From positions 1 through 37,380 of the forward strand of contig JBDKGH010000035.1 in assembly GCA_039798265.1 (NCBI GenBank): a stretch of 37,380 bases of DNA. Reading direction: 5' to 3'. The notes under the pieces were generated by a model. It saw only the letters and a program-made list of their open reading frames with translations. It had not been told where the DNA came from and did no database searches. Shown piece after piece: positions 22,750 to 31,105 of this stretch. Source of the stretch: JBDKGH01 sp039798265. GTDB lineage: Bacteria; Bacteroidota; Bacteroidia; Flavobacteriales_D; Sanyastnellaceae. Both the position numbers and the translations under genes were made by a program. How positions within the stretch are numbered: the stretch's first letter is position 1; each line of letters begins with the position of its first letter.

Positions 22750-25176
22750 ATGAATCATATCTCACGTTTTGCAAAAAGTGTAGGCTTGATGATCGCAATG
22801 ATAGCGTCATCTGTTACACTTTTTTCTCAAGCTGTTCTACCAACATCTTGGGATTTTGACACTCCAGCCCCAACAGGTTGGACTGAAATTTTGAATGCAG
22901 GTAATACCCGTTATGCAACTGGTTTTACTGGCACCGCTTGCCGTTTGGACGGTACAGGCGATTATGTTTTGGTTGAGTTTGCTGAAGAGCCAGGTGCCGT
23001 TTCTTATTACTTGAAAGGACAAAATTCTGGTGCTACTTGGCAAGGTACCTTCACCGTTGAGCAATCTACTGATGGAACAAACTTTACTGCGCTTCGCACA
23101 TTCAATGGTGCTGATTTGCCTTATGCGGCATATACGCAATTCACCGATCAGCCTTCTGCTGATGCTGTCGCTATTCGTTTTTACTTTACGAATAAAGTAA
23201 GCGGACATAACGTAGCATTGGATAACGCTGCTATCGCGGCTCCCGTAGCCGGAGCGGCTCAAGAGATCAACATCAAATCGGGCACTACCAACGTACCAAA
23301 TAACTCTACATTCGTTACGGGTGATGCAGCTGCAACCACCTTTACCATTGAAAACTTGGGTTTGGGAACGGATTTGAACGTTACCAACATTGCTATTTCT
23401 GGCGCTGATGCTGCTGACTTTTCGGTGACCGGTGGCACAGGAGTGGTGAACTCTTCATCAAGTGTAGATTTTACGTTGAATTTCAATGGTACCGGAACGG
23501 GTTCTCGTTTCTGCACCTTGACCATCGACAATGACGACGCTTCTGAAAGCCCATATGTGATCAATATTTATGCGGTTGCTGGTGGTATCGCTACCGAGCC
23601 AACAGCGCAAGCTAGCAGTGTTACTTTCACTGGTGTACAATCATGGGATTATAATGTAACCTTTACCTCTTCAGCTACCGCTGATAATTACTTAGTTGTT
23701 CGCAGCCAAGGTGCACCACTATCGGCATCACCGGTGGATAATACCACTTATGTGCGCGGCGCTTGGTTAGGTAATGGTCAAGTTGTTTATGTGGGTGAGC
23801 CTACCACTTTCAACGCTCGTTACGTGGAAGCTAACACCACCTATTACTATACCGTATATGCTTTCAATGGCCCTGCGGGTTATGAGAATTATAACACTAC
23901 AAGCCCAGCAACGGGTAACGTAGCTTCAGATGCGCCTAATGCAGGAACTTACTACTCTGGATTAGATCATAATGCAGCCAACTTCGTTACTACTTTACAA
24001 ACGAAGTTGTTCCCAGCCGATTATTTCCAAATTTTCTACTCTAACTATATCAGCACATTGATCAACGAAATTTATGTTCGTGATACTACGGATGTGGATG
24101 GTGCTTCAGCTAACTACGTAGAATGTGAATACTCTGGTTTCGATTATATCTACCCTGCATCATTCCAGTGGTGGGATGGTCAAGGTCCTGGTAAATTGAG
24201 CCGCGAACACAGCTTCCCTCAAAGCTGGATGCCAACTTATAACGATGCAGGCTTTAGCGATTCTGATGAAGTTTCTGATCAGCATAATTTGTTCCCTGTT
24301 TTGCAAGTAGAGTGTAATGCTGTTCGCAGTAACTACCCTTACGGTGAAGTAGTAACTCCAACAAATACTTATTTGGATAATTTCTATGGCGCAAATGCAA
24401 ACGGACAAAACGTTTATGAAATGCGTGATAGTTTCAAAGGAGATGCTGCACGTGCTATGATGTATCATGCTGCTAAGAATACTGTTACAGGTCAAGATTT
24501 CTCTTTGCCAGAGCAAGTTTCATTGATTATCCCTTACGGTCAAGATGAGAAAGTTTTGAAAACATGGCACTTCAGCGATATGCCAGATAATTTTGAAATT
24601 GCTCGTAACGAGTACATCGAAACGCGTCAGAACAACCGTAACGCCTTTATCGATAGCACACACTTCCCCTGTTATATCCGTTTCTCTAACATGACCAAGT
24701 GGCAACCTATTGCTTTGTATAATGGTACACAGCTTACTTGTGTAGACCAAGGTTTGAACTACCAATGGTACCAAGACGGCGTGGCTATTGACGGTGCTAC
24801 AACTTCAACGTATACCCCAACAGCAAACGGTACTTACACTGTTGAAATGCAACAGTTTGAGCAATGTCCATCATTTGTTTCAATCACTGCAGCCGTTACT
24901 AACGTTGGAGTAGAAGAGATGAACGGCGCTGTGAATATGGTGGCTTATCCTAACCCTTCAAATGGCCAATTCAACCTTTCATTGGAGACCATGAACAGCA
25001 CATCTGCGTTGATTCAAGTTACCGATATGTCAGGACGTGTAATCGCGAAAGAATTCCGTCGTTTGAACGCAGGTAAGACAATCGTAGAAATGCCAACTCT
25101 TCGTGAATCTGGTGTTTACATGGTAGAAATCACAAGCGAATTTGGTACACAATCAACTCGTTTGGTAGTTGAATAA
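22750..25176 (+). CDS. Secreted endonuclease I family nuclease, T9SS type A cargo
   Basis: The 808-aa protein begins with a signal peptide ending near FSQA. Residues about 30-165 form a jelly-roll-like beta domain. About 170-280 is a choice-of-anchor-D-like module (TFTIENLGLGTDLNVTNIAI, SGADAADFSVTG). About 282-395 is FN3-like. The catalytic domain (about 400-640) is of the EndA/endonuclease I (beta-beta-alpha metal) type, with LSREHSFPQSWMP near 484-496, SDQHNLFPVLQVECNAVRSN from about 509, and YPYGEV. The His-containing motifs needed for activity are present. An Ig-like segment (660-725) precedes a type A T9SS sorting domain (about 733-808, with VAYPNPSNGQFNLSLE and GVYMVEIT). It should degrade DNA or RNA outside the cell, for nutrient or phosphate recovery or matrix turnover. 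It follows the receptor gene by 29 bp and ends at a strong terminator. Confidence 0.9.
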   Translation: MNHISRFAKSVGLMIAMIASSVTLFSQAVLPTSWDFDTPAPTGWTEILNAGNTRYATGFTGTACRLDGTGDYVLVEFAEEPGAVSYYLKGQNSGATWQGTFTVEQSTDGTNFTALRTFNGADLPYAAYTQFTDQPSADAVAIRFYFTNKVSGHNVALDNAAIAAPVAGAAQEINIKSGTTNVPNNSTFVTGDAAATTFTIENLGLGTDLNVTNIAISGADAADFSVTGGTGVVNSSSSVDFTLNFNGTGTGSRFCTLTIDNDDASESPYVINIYAVAGGIATEPTAQASSVTFTGVQSWDYNVTFTSSATADNYLVVRSQGAPLSASPVDNTTYVRGAWLGNGQVVYVGEPTTFNARYVEANTTYYYTVYAFNGPAGYENYNTTSPATGNVASDAPNAGTYYSGLDHNAANFVTTLQTKLFPADYFQIFYSNYISTLINEIYVRDTTDVDGASANYVECEYSGFDYIYPASFQWWDGQGPGKLSREHSFPQSWMPTYNDAGFSDSDEVSDQHNLFPVLQVECNAVRSNYPYGEVVTPTNTYLDNFYGANANGQNVYEMRDSFKGDAARAMMYHAAKNTVTGQDFSLPEQVSLIIPYGQDEKVLKTWHFSDMPDNFEIARNEYIETRQNNRNAFIDSTHFPCYIRFSNMTKWQPIALYNGTQLTCVDQGLNYQWYQDGVAIDGATTSTYTPTANGTYTVEMQQFEQCPSFVSITAAVTNVGVEEMNGAVNMVAYPNPSNGQFNLSLETMNSTSALIQVTDMSGRVIAKEFRRLNAGKTIVEMPTLRESGVYMVEITSEFGTQSTRLVVE

Positions 25177-25206
25177 TATCTAGGGAACTAGAGTTTCCTA
25201 CTCCTA

Positions 25207-25235
25207 AACCCTCGCCGAAAGGCGGGGGTTTTTTT
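25207..25235 (+). terminator. Terminator after the endonuclease gene
   Basis: AACCCTCGCC (25207-25216) pairs with GGCGGGGGTT (25221-25230) around a GAAA loop, with one G-T pair, followed by a run of T to 25235. Confidence 0.92.
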
Positions 25236-25236
25236 A

Positions 25237-25430
25237 TGCCTGGGGAGAATGGTTATATGCCTAAAGTAGAGTTTGATGCATAAGTGCGATGGCTGTAGGC
25301 ATAAGTAGGATTTGGAAATGTCGTTTTTTTTTAGGTAAAGACCTTATAGGTCTTAGACCTATAAGGTCTAACCCCAATGTTGCAACCATGCGCATATATG
25401 CAACGAACCTATAAAAAATATACCCCAACA
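25237..25430. other. Gene-free intergenic region with small repeats
   Basis: No convincing ORF is present between the two terminators. GCATAAGT occurs twice (about 25278 and 25303). A 31-bp palindrome sits at 25339-25369. GTTGCA (25379-25384) is inverted as TGCAAC (25399-25404) around ATGCGCAT. Both flanking genes converge here, so the region is not needed as a promoter for either, and its repeats are more likely dispersed elements than operators. Confidence 0.6.
25339..25369. repeat. 31-bp perfect palindrome, REP-like
   Basis: AGACCTTATAGGTCT (25339-25353) and AGACCTATAAGGTCT (25355-25369) are exact reverse complements separated by one T. Each arm is itself AGACCT / AGGTCT around a 3-base centre, so the six-base motif is present four times in alternating orientation. 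No T-run follows on either strand, which argues against a simple terminator. Confidence 0.85.
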
Positions 25431-25465
25431 AAAAAGGGCTATTTCATCTAGAAATAGCCCTTTTT
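25431..25465. terminator. Bidirectional terminator after the Cys-rich lipoprotein gene
   Basis: AAAAAGGGCTATTTC (25431-25445) pairs with GAAATAGCCCTTTTT (25451-25465) around ATCTA, a 15-bp perfect stem with A and T runs at its ends, so it works in both directions. It is 20 bp beyond the stop codon of the minus-strand lipoprotein gene. Confidence 0.92.
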
Positions 25466-25484
25466 AATATGGTTGAATGAATGC

Positions 25485-26444
25485 TTAGTTCAATGGAATC
25501 TGCAACAATCCGTTGGTGATCGTTACACCATCATTGCCCGAGGAGTTATAAAGTGTAGCAGTGAAGCTCGCACGAATAAAGCCAGGTGCAGGTGTACTGC
25601 GGAATCGGCCAATGCTGAAGGTAGATGTAGAGTTGTTGAAGGCTGTAGTGTAGGGCACCGCTAAATCTGAGGTGTAACCTACTACTGAACCTGGTTGGTC
25701 AATGTCTGTAACCGTGGTAGAGGCACCATCAATCCAGCCGGCTGCGGGTGCAGCAAGGGTGAAGGCAATGGTTCCTCCTGTTAAGGTGGTACCGGTTACA
25801 TTTAACGTGTTAGTCGCAAAAGAGAAGGTGAGGTTACCTGGAAGTACCGTCTGTGTTACACCATCCAATTTAAATGTAAGAATGGTGTCGCAGCCAATAC
25901 AAGTACTACCACCGCAGTCTGTCCAGAATTCGTTACCATCAATGATACCGTTAGCACAGTTACCGTCAGTAGCACATGGTGGACATTCAGCACCACCGCA
26001 GTCGATACCTATTTCAGAGCCGTTCATGATGCCGTCAGTACAAGTTGGACAAGCGTCGCAGTAGTCGCCACCGCAGTCAATTTCGGTTTCTGTACCGTTC
26101 AATAGGCCATCACCACAAAGATCAGCGCATGGTCCGCAGAAAGTACCACCACAGTCAATACCAGCTTCGTCGCCGTCTTGAACACAGTTAGCACATTGTG
26201 AACACTCGCCACATTCGCCACCGCAGTCTACGCAAGTTTCGCCCTCATTGGGATCCCAAATGCCGTTGATACAGTGGTTACATTCTTCACAAGGACCGCC
26301 GCAGTCAATCAACTGCTCGCCGTTGTTTAGCTCGCCATCGTAACAGTTTGGTGGAATCTTGTTATCGTCGTTTAAGCAGCTTGCCAAAAAGAAAGTAGTG
26401 GCAAATGCAGCCAAACAAATCATCAAATAATTGCGTAATTTCAT
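25485..26444 (-). CDS. Cys-rich repeat lipoprotein
   Basis: The 319-aa protein has a lipoprotein signal with lipobox LASC (Cys at 23), so it is likely anchored in a membrane, probably exposed at the surface. Residues 34-184 contain six repeats of about 22-26 aa on the pattern C.[DN]G..NG.E...DCGG..C..C, for example CTDGIMNGSEIGIDCGG. Repeats 2 and 3 are slightly irregular. Each has three to four Cys plus acidic Asp/Glu/Asn positions, which suggests disulfides with or without bound calcium. Residues 187-319 form a beta-rich domain ending in VTITNGLLQIPLN, similar in pattern to small Bacteroidota lipoprotein domains such as DUF6252-type proteins (tentative). I cannot assign a function. It is a single-gene unit with its own promoter candidate and terminator. 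Confidence 0.72.
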   Translation of the reverse strand: MKLRNYLMICLAAFATTFFLASCLNDDNKIPPNCYDGELNNGEQLIDCGGPCEECNHCINGIWDPNEGETCVDCGGECGECSQCANCVQDGDEAGIDCGGTFCGPCADLCGDGLLNGTETEIDCGGDYCDACPTCTDGIMNGSEIGIDCGGAECPPCATDGNCANGIIDGNEFWTDCGGSTCIGCDTILTFKLDGVTQTVLPGNLTFSFATNTLNVTGTTLTGGTIAFTLAAPAAGWIDGASTTVTDIDQPGSVVGYTSDLAVPYTTAFNNSTSTFSIGRFRSTPAPGFIRASFTATLYNSSGNDGVTITNGLLQIPLN

Positions 26445-26467
26445 CTCGGTCTAGATTTTACAGGTGT

Positions 26468-26499
26468 CGAATATACAATGAAAGACTGTTTTACCCCAA
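26468..26499 (-). promoter_or_regulatory. Promoter candidate for the Cys-rich lipoprotein gene
   Basis: On the minus strand TTG (26499-26497) is followed after 21 bases by TATATTCG (26475-26468), one base from TAnnTTTG and at the usual -33/-7 spacing. The ATG is about 23 bases further. Confidence 0.5.
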
Positions 26500-26607
26500 T
26501 TCGGGTTGCGTGATCTTATCTTATATGCTTCGTGAATAACCTCGAATAGGCTTTTTTTCTTTGGTAAGCGTTTTATGAGTTTCTTGCCGATCCTTTCAAC
26601 GATGATT

Positions 26608-28323
26608 ATGCAAAAACGGTGGGTTCAACGTATTTCTTATGACAATCAGCTGGTTGAGTCAACCTCCATCGCTTTGGGCATTCCTTCGGTTTATGTGCCT
26701 CTTTTTCTAGATCGCGGCCTCAACAGCTCCGAAAAGGCTTCGCAGTTTTGTAATCCTTCCCTCGATCAGTTGCTCGATCCTTTCCTCATGAAGGATATGG
26801 ATAAGGCGGTGAACCGGCTTGTGGATGCTCTGCATGGTGGGCAAAAGATTTTGGTGTATGGCGATTATGACGTCGATGGCACCACGGCCGTAACGGTCAT
26901 GTTCAGTTTTCTGAAAAAAATGGGAGCCCATTGCGACTATTATATTCCCGATCGATATACAGAAGGATATGGTTTTTCCTTTCAATCTGTAGAGTGGGCA
27001 AAAGAAAACGGAGTGAACCTCATCATTACCCTCGATTGTGGCGTGAAGGATGGCGCTAAAATCGATGTGGCCAATTCTTATGGAATTGATGTCATCGTTT
27101 GCGACCATCATAATCCGGGTCAATTGCCCAATGCCTTCGCGGTGCTTGATCCTAAAAGAATCGATTGTCCTTATCCTTATAAAGGCCTGAGTGGCTGCGG
27201 TGTGGGATTCAAATTGATACAAGGTTTTTGCAAGCAAATGGGTTTGGATTTTGAACTCATCGAAGAGTATCTCGATCTGCTGACGATCAGTATCGGTGCG
27301 GATATTGTTCCGTTGACGGGCGAAAATCGCGTGCTCGCTTATCACGGACTGCAACGATTGAAACAAGTGAAGCGCCCTGGTATTCGGGCTATGCTCAATC
27401 AAGCGGGCTTTAAACGCGATGAACTCACCATCTCTGACGTGGTTTTCATTTTGGCCCCGCGAATCAACGCCGCAGGACGCATTCTCAGCGGGCGCGACGC
27501 AGTAGCGATTTTGTTGAGCGATACGGAAGAACATGCGCTAGAACTGAGCGTGGGTATTGAAGAAAATAACTCTTATCGAAAAACACTGGACAAAGGAATT
27601 ACCGAAGAAGCAAAGCACATCATTGAGTCTGATCCGTTTTATGCGCATTCCTATACTACTGTAGTTAAAAACGCAGGCTGGCATAAAGGGGTGGTTGGAA
27701 TCGTAGCTTCCCGGTTGATAGAAGTGTACTATAAACCCACTATTGTTCTTACTGAAGTAGAGGGCAAACTTTCGGGTTCTGCACGTTCTATTCAGAATAT
27801 TGATCTCTATGAGTTGTTGGGAAAATGCGAACATCTGCTGGAGCAATATGGTGGCCACGCTATGGCTGCCGGACTTTCACTGAAACCCGAAAACTTTGAA
27901 GCTTTTAGAGCTTGTTTCGATCAATTGGTTGCGGAGGTGCTTCATCATCAACAGGCTGTTCCTGTTTTGGAATATGATATGGAACTTCCCTTTAAAGTGA
28001 TTTCAAAATCGTTGTTCAATACCATCAATCGACTGGCGCCTTTCGGACCAGAAAACATGAAGCCCGTTTTTCGAAGCTCGGGCTGTTTTGACTCTGGCGA
28101 TACGCGTATTGTGGGTAAGGAAGAGCGGCATCTCAAGTTTGCTTTAGTGCAAAAAGAAGGTGAACGAAAAGTAGAGGGCATAGGATTCGATATGGCGCAC
28201 TGGGAGCCGCATTTGAAAAAGGGCGGAAAAATAGATGTGCTTTATACTTTGGAAGAAAATACCTACAACGGATACACTTATCTACAAATGCAAATTCGCG
28301 ATGTAAAGGAACATCAGCACTAG
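26608..28323 (+). CDS. recJ: Single-stranded-DNA-specific exonuclease RecJ
   Basis: From the ATG at 26608 the protein is 571 aa, the usual RecJ length; in-frame ATGs at 26575 and 26602 are possible but family proteins typically begin close to a KRW-type motif, as here (MQKRWV). The DHH phosphoesterase core shows motif I DYDVDG at residues 86-91 and motif III CDHHNPG with DHH at 166-168. LTLDCGVKD-type motif II (ITLDCGVKDGAK) is also present. The DHHA1 region carries GGHAMAAGLSL, and a RecJ OB domain follows at the C-terminus. RecJ degrades single-stranded DNA 5' to 3' in recombination (RecF pathway), mismatch and base-excision repair. thiL starts about 40 bp downstream with its own promoter. 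Confidence 0.97.
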   Translation: MQKRWVQRISYDNQLVESTSIALGIPSVYVPLFLDRGLNSSEKASQFCNPSLDQLLDPFLMKDMDKAVNRLVDALHGGQKILVYGDYDVDGTTAVTVMFSFLKKMGAHCDYYIPDRYTEGYGFSFQSVEWAKENGVNLIITLDCGVKDGAKIDVANSYGIDVIVCDHHNPGQLPNAFAVLDPKRIDCPYPYKGLSGCGVGFKLIQGFCKQMGLDFELIEEYLDLLTISIGADIVPLTGENRVLAYHGLQRLKQVKRPGIRAMLNQAGFKRDELTISDVVFILAPRINAAGRILSGRDAVAILLSDTEEHALELSVGIEENNSYRKTLDKGITEEAKHIIESDPFYAHSYTTVVKNAGWHKGVVGIVASRLIEVYYKPTIVLTEVEGKLSGSARSIQNIDLYELLGKCEHLLEQYGGHAMAAGLSLKPENFEAFRACFDQLVAEVLHHQQAVPVLEYDMELPFKVISKSLFNTINRLAPFGPENMKPVFRSSGCFDSGDTRIVGKEERHLKFALVQKEGERKVEGIGFDMAHWEPHLKKGGKIDVLYTLEENTYNGYTYLQMQIRDVKEHQH

Positions 28324-28335
28324 TGGAATCACCGC

Positions 28336-28343
28336 TATCTTTG
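28336..28343 (+). promoter_or_regulatory. -7 box of thiL
   Basis: TATCTTTG followed by CGGCG is an exact and typical Bacteroidota -7 element. It begins 13 bases after the recJ stop codon and ends 20 bases before the thiL ATG at 28364. A TTG -33 element is not evident inside the recJ end. Confidence 0.6.
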
Positions 28344-28363
28344 CGGCGTTCAAGTTGAATACC

Positions 28364-29401
28364 ATGGAAGAAAAAAGAACAGAATTAAGTGCTTTAGGCG
28401 AGTTTGGTTTGATTGCACACCTCACGGATACTCTTCCGTTGATTAAAAACACAACGGTAAAAGGCGCGGGTGACGACGCGGCTATTATTGAACCACCAGC
28501 CGGTGAACAGATGGTGATCACCACTGATCTTTTGTTAGAAGGGGTACACTTCGATTTGATGTATGTTCCGCTGGTTCATTTGGGCTATAAAGCCGTGGTG
28601 GTAAACCTCAGCGATGTTTATGCAATGAACGCGCAACCTCATCAAATTACAGTGAGTATTGCAATGAGTAATCGTTTTTCTGTTGAAGCGATTGACGAAA
28701 TTTATACTGGTATTCGCAAGGCATGCGAATACTATAAAGTTGATTTGGTAGGAGGTGACACTTCTAGCGCGGTGAATGGACTCTTGATTTCTGTTACAGC
28801 CATCGGTTTTTCTAAACCAGAAAAATTAGTAACCCGCTCAGGTGCACGTGAAGGCGATTTGCTTTGCGTGTCGGGCGATTTGGGTGGTGCATTTATGGGA
28901 TTACAAGTGTTAGAGCGCGAGAAAAAAGTGTTCAAAGAAGCACCAGGAGCTCAGCCAGATCTTTCGGGATATGATTATATCCTCGAGCGTCAACTGAAGC
29001 CTGAAGCTCGTCGCGATATTATTGGACTGCTCGAAAAATTGGAAGTTCAACCAACGGCCATGATCGATATATCGGATGGATTGGCCTCGGAAATTTTGCA
29101 CCTTGCAAAACAAAGTTTTGTGGGTTGTGATCTGTATGAAGAAAAAATACCCATCGATCCGCAAACGATTCAAGCGGCGAAAGAGTTTAACATAGATCAC
29201 ACCACGGCAGCTTTGAATGGTGGTGAAGATTATGAATTGCTTTTTACCATAAAACAATCCGATTATGAAAAGGTAAAAGGCAACCCCAGCTTGAGCATTA
29301 TTGGCCACATCACCGAAGAACACAACGGTTGCCGGCTAATTACCAAAGGTGGCGGCACTGTAGAACTGAAAGCTCAAGGTTGGAATGCTTTTACCTCTTA
29401 G
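28364..29401 (+). CDS. thiL: Thiamine-monophosphate kinase
   Basis: The 345-aa protein makes thiamine diphosphate from thiamine monophosphate and ATP, the last step of thiamine cofactor synthesis. It has ThiL family marks: GEFGLIAHL near the start, GAGDDAAII (about 34-42), TTDLLLEGVHF, the conserved NLSDVYAM region near 83-90, DLVGGDTS near 128, and the C-terminal half of the PurM-like fold with MIDISDGLASEI and LNGGEDYELLFT. The ATG at 28364 sits right after a strong promoter box; a TTG at 28355 in the same frame would fall within the short leader. No other thiamine gene is in the window. Confidence 0.95.
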   Translation: MEEKRTELSALGEFGLIAHLTDTLPLIKNTTVKGAGDDAAIIEPPAGEQMVITTDLLLEGVHFDLMYVPLVHLGYKAVVVNLSDVYAMNAQPHQITVSIAMSNRFSVEAIDEIYTGIRKACEYYKVDLVGGDTSSAVNGLLISVTAIGFSKPEKLVTRSGAREGDLLCVSGDLGGAFMGLQVLEREKKVFKEAPGAQPDLSGYDYILERQLKPEARRDIIGLLEKLEVQPTAMIDISDGLASEILHLAKQSFVGCDLYEEKIPIDPQTIQAAKEFNIDHTTAALNGGEDYELLFTIKQSDYEKVKGNPSLSIIGHITEEHNGCRLITKGGGTVELKAQGWNAFTS

Positions 29402-29418
29402 TTTGAGTTGCCAAAAAT

Positions 29419-30954
29419 CTAGGCAACAATAGCCGTGCTGAAGGTTTCGCCAAACGCTTTACTTTTTGCCCAAGCCAGGAAATCGAAGTATTCAAATGCA
29501 TTGCGCTCAAAGGTGTCTTTTTTCAAAGGTTCGAGAGCATCATACAATTCACGATAAACGAGCAGAGCGTCTTTGGGCGCTCTTTTCTTTTGTGTATTGT
29601 TGATGAAGTCGAGCATTACTTCTTCTACTTTGAACACTTTGTTTCGGGTTTGTAAAAACCGCTGAGTAGAGCGTAAAGCATAAGGCAATAAGTCGTCATT
29701 TTTCAGCTCGAGGTGAACAATCAAATTGAGTAATTGCGCCATGCAATGGATGTCTTTTGATTTGTCTATTTCCACATCATTCAGCAGCTTGTTGGTCCAA
29801 CGCAAAGCTTCATGGTAGTTTTCACTTCCAAAATAAATGACCGCAATATGAAAGTAGAGATGCGCTTTTCTTACCGAACTTAAATGTTCGTTATGCTTGC
29901 GCAGACCAGCAATGATTTCGGGGATCAGTTCCAAACCTCTTTTGAAGTCGCCGCTTTGGGTGCAAAGAGTAAGTTCGGTGCTGTATCGAATAGCAAATAG
30001 TCGCAATTGAAAATCTTCGTTGTATTCATCGTTATTTCTGCTCGCCCACAGGTTCAATTGCTCGAGTAGTTTTTGCGATTCTTTCCATTTGCCTAAGCGC
30101 GATCCTACATAAATGGCATTGGTAATTAAAGATAAATAAATGCCTGGCTCTTCTACAAAGAGGTGGTTTTCTTTATCGATCAATGCGATGTTTTTTTCCA
30201 AATAAGGATAAGAAGACGCATAGTCGCCCAGCCCAAAGTAGTAAGCGCTATAAAGGTGATTGAGCAAGTAGATGGCTTCAATAGATTGCTGTAACTTCGA
30301 TTCACCAGCCGTTTTGTCAATGATTTGTTTGAGGTGTTTCACCTCTTCTTCATTGCGCGCTTTTCCACCCCGATAGAGGGTAAAGAAGAGTTTGCTTTTT
30401 AAGTGCCACAGTTCGTTGATTAATTGCATTTGATGAACGATGCGACTATCTTCTTCGAATTTTTGCTGCAATTCTTCATCGCTGCGAAGGTCTTCGTATT
30501 GGTTTTTTTCCCAAATTTTTTTCTCCCATTTACTGATCTCCGCCAATATGGTCCACATCTCATGGTCAGCAGCTACTTTGCGAGCACTGTGCAGCAATTT
30601 TAAGCTTTGATCGTAAAGCGATTTGTGATAAAGAATTTCTGCCGAGTGAATTTGACGGTGCAATTGCGCTTCTACACTGCTATTGCTGTGAAATGAGTCG
30701 AGACTTTTGAGTATTGCAGAATACAGTCTGTTTTTTGCAATAGAAAAACGACGCACAAAACCTTTGTCTTTAAAGCGTTTTAAGAGTTTTTCCTCATCGT
30801 ACTCTTCTTGCTTATCGATGGCATCGAAGAGTACTTGATAGTTGTTTTCTTCCCCAATGATATGGCGAGACGAGAATACTTTAAAGTAACGCTTCTCGGG
30901 CTTACTCATGCTTTTAATCAGCTTGTGCAAATTGTCGGAGGCAATGTTTGACAT
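29419..30954 (-). CDS. Helical-repeat (TPR-like) protein of unknown function
   Basis: The 511-aa protein has no signal peptide or membrane helix. It is almost entirely alpha-helical, with amphipathic helices rich in Leu, Lys and Glu. The N-terminus (DNLHKLIKSMSKPEKRYFKV) is basic and recalls a conserved segment of Bacteroidota-specific hypothetical proteins. The middle and end look like degenerate TPRs, for example YLNHLYS-type and HFHIAVIYFGSENYHEALRW patterns. It may be a cytoplasmic scaffold or regulator; no catalytic motif is visible. It converges on thiL with a 17-bp gap and is divergent from porZ. It is widely conserved in my recollection of Bacteroidota genomes, but I do not recognise a name. 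Confidence 0.55.
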   Translation of the reverse strand: MSNIASDNLHKLIKSMSKPEKRYFKVFSSRHIIGEENNYQVLFDAIDKQEEYDEEKLLKRFKDKGFVRRFSIAKNRLYSAILKSLDSFHSNSSVEAQLHRQIHSAEILYHKSLYDQSLKLLHSARKVAADHEMWTILAEISKWEKKIWEKNQYEDLRSDEELQQKFEEDSRIVHQMQLINELWHLKSKLFFTLYRGGKARNEEEVKHLKQIIDKTAGESKLQQSIEAIYLLNHLYSAYYFGLGDYASSYPYLEKNIALIDKENHLFVEEPGIYLSLITNAIYVGSRLGKWKESQKLLEQLNLWASRNNDEYNEDFQLRLFAIRYSTELTLCTQSGDFKRGLELIPEIIAGLRKHNEHLSSVRKAHLYFHIAVIYFGSENYHEALRWTNKLLNDVEIDKSKDIHCMAQLLNLIVHLELKNDDLLPYALRSTQRFLQTRNKVFKVEEVMLDFINNTQKKRAPKDALLVYRELYDALEPLKKDTFERNAFEYFDFLAWAKSKAFGETFSTAIVA

Positions 30955-31105
30955 AGCGGGGTAGGTTTTAGCGGTTTAACAATATCTAAGGTGTTGTTTT
31001 TCATTATATAAAGTGGGTTAACTGTGTTTGCGGTCAATTTTTGGGGGTAAAAGGAGCCTTCGAGGGGACAATCGGAAAAAGAAAATTCCCTTTTTTTTCC
31101 TTTTT

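Noticed and set aside
22837..23262. 141-codon open frame antisense to the endonuclease gene
   Set aside because: Fully contained in the coding region of a recognised gene, with no recognisable protein features.
25339..25369. 31-bp palindrome as an intrinsic terminator
   Set aside because: No T-run follows on either strand, and better terminators lie on both sides; I list it as a repeat instead.
26707..27534. 275-codon open frame antisense to recJ
   Set aside because: It lies wholly inside a well-supported recJ gene and its translation shows no domain, signal or membrane segment; it is a codon-bias shadow.
29407..29427. Hairpin GTTGCC / GGCAAC between thiL and the helical-repeat gene
   Set aside because: The stem is only 6 bp with a 9-base loop and no T-run on either strand, so I do not call it a terminator.
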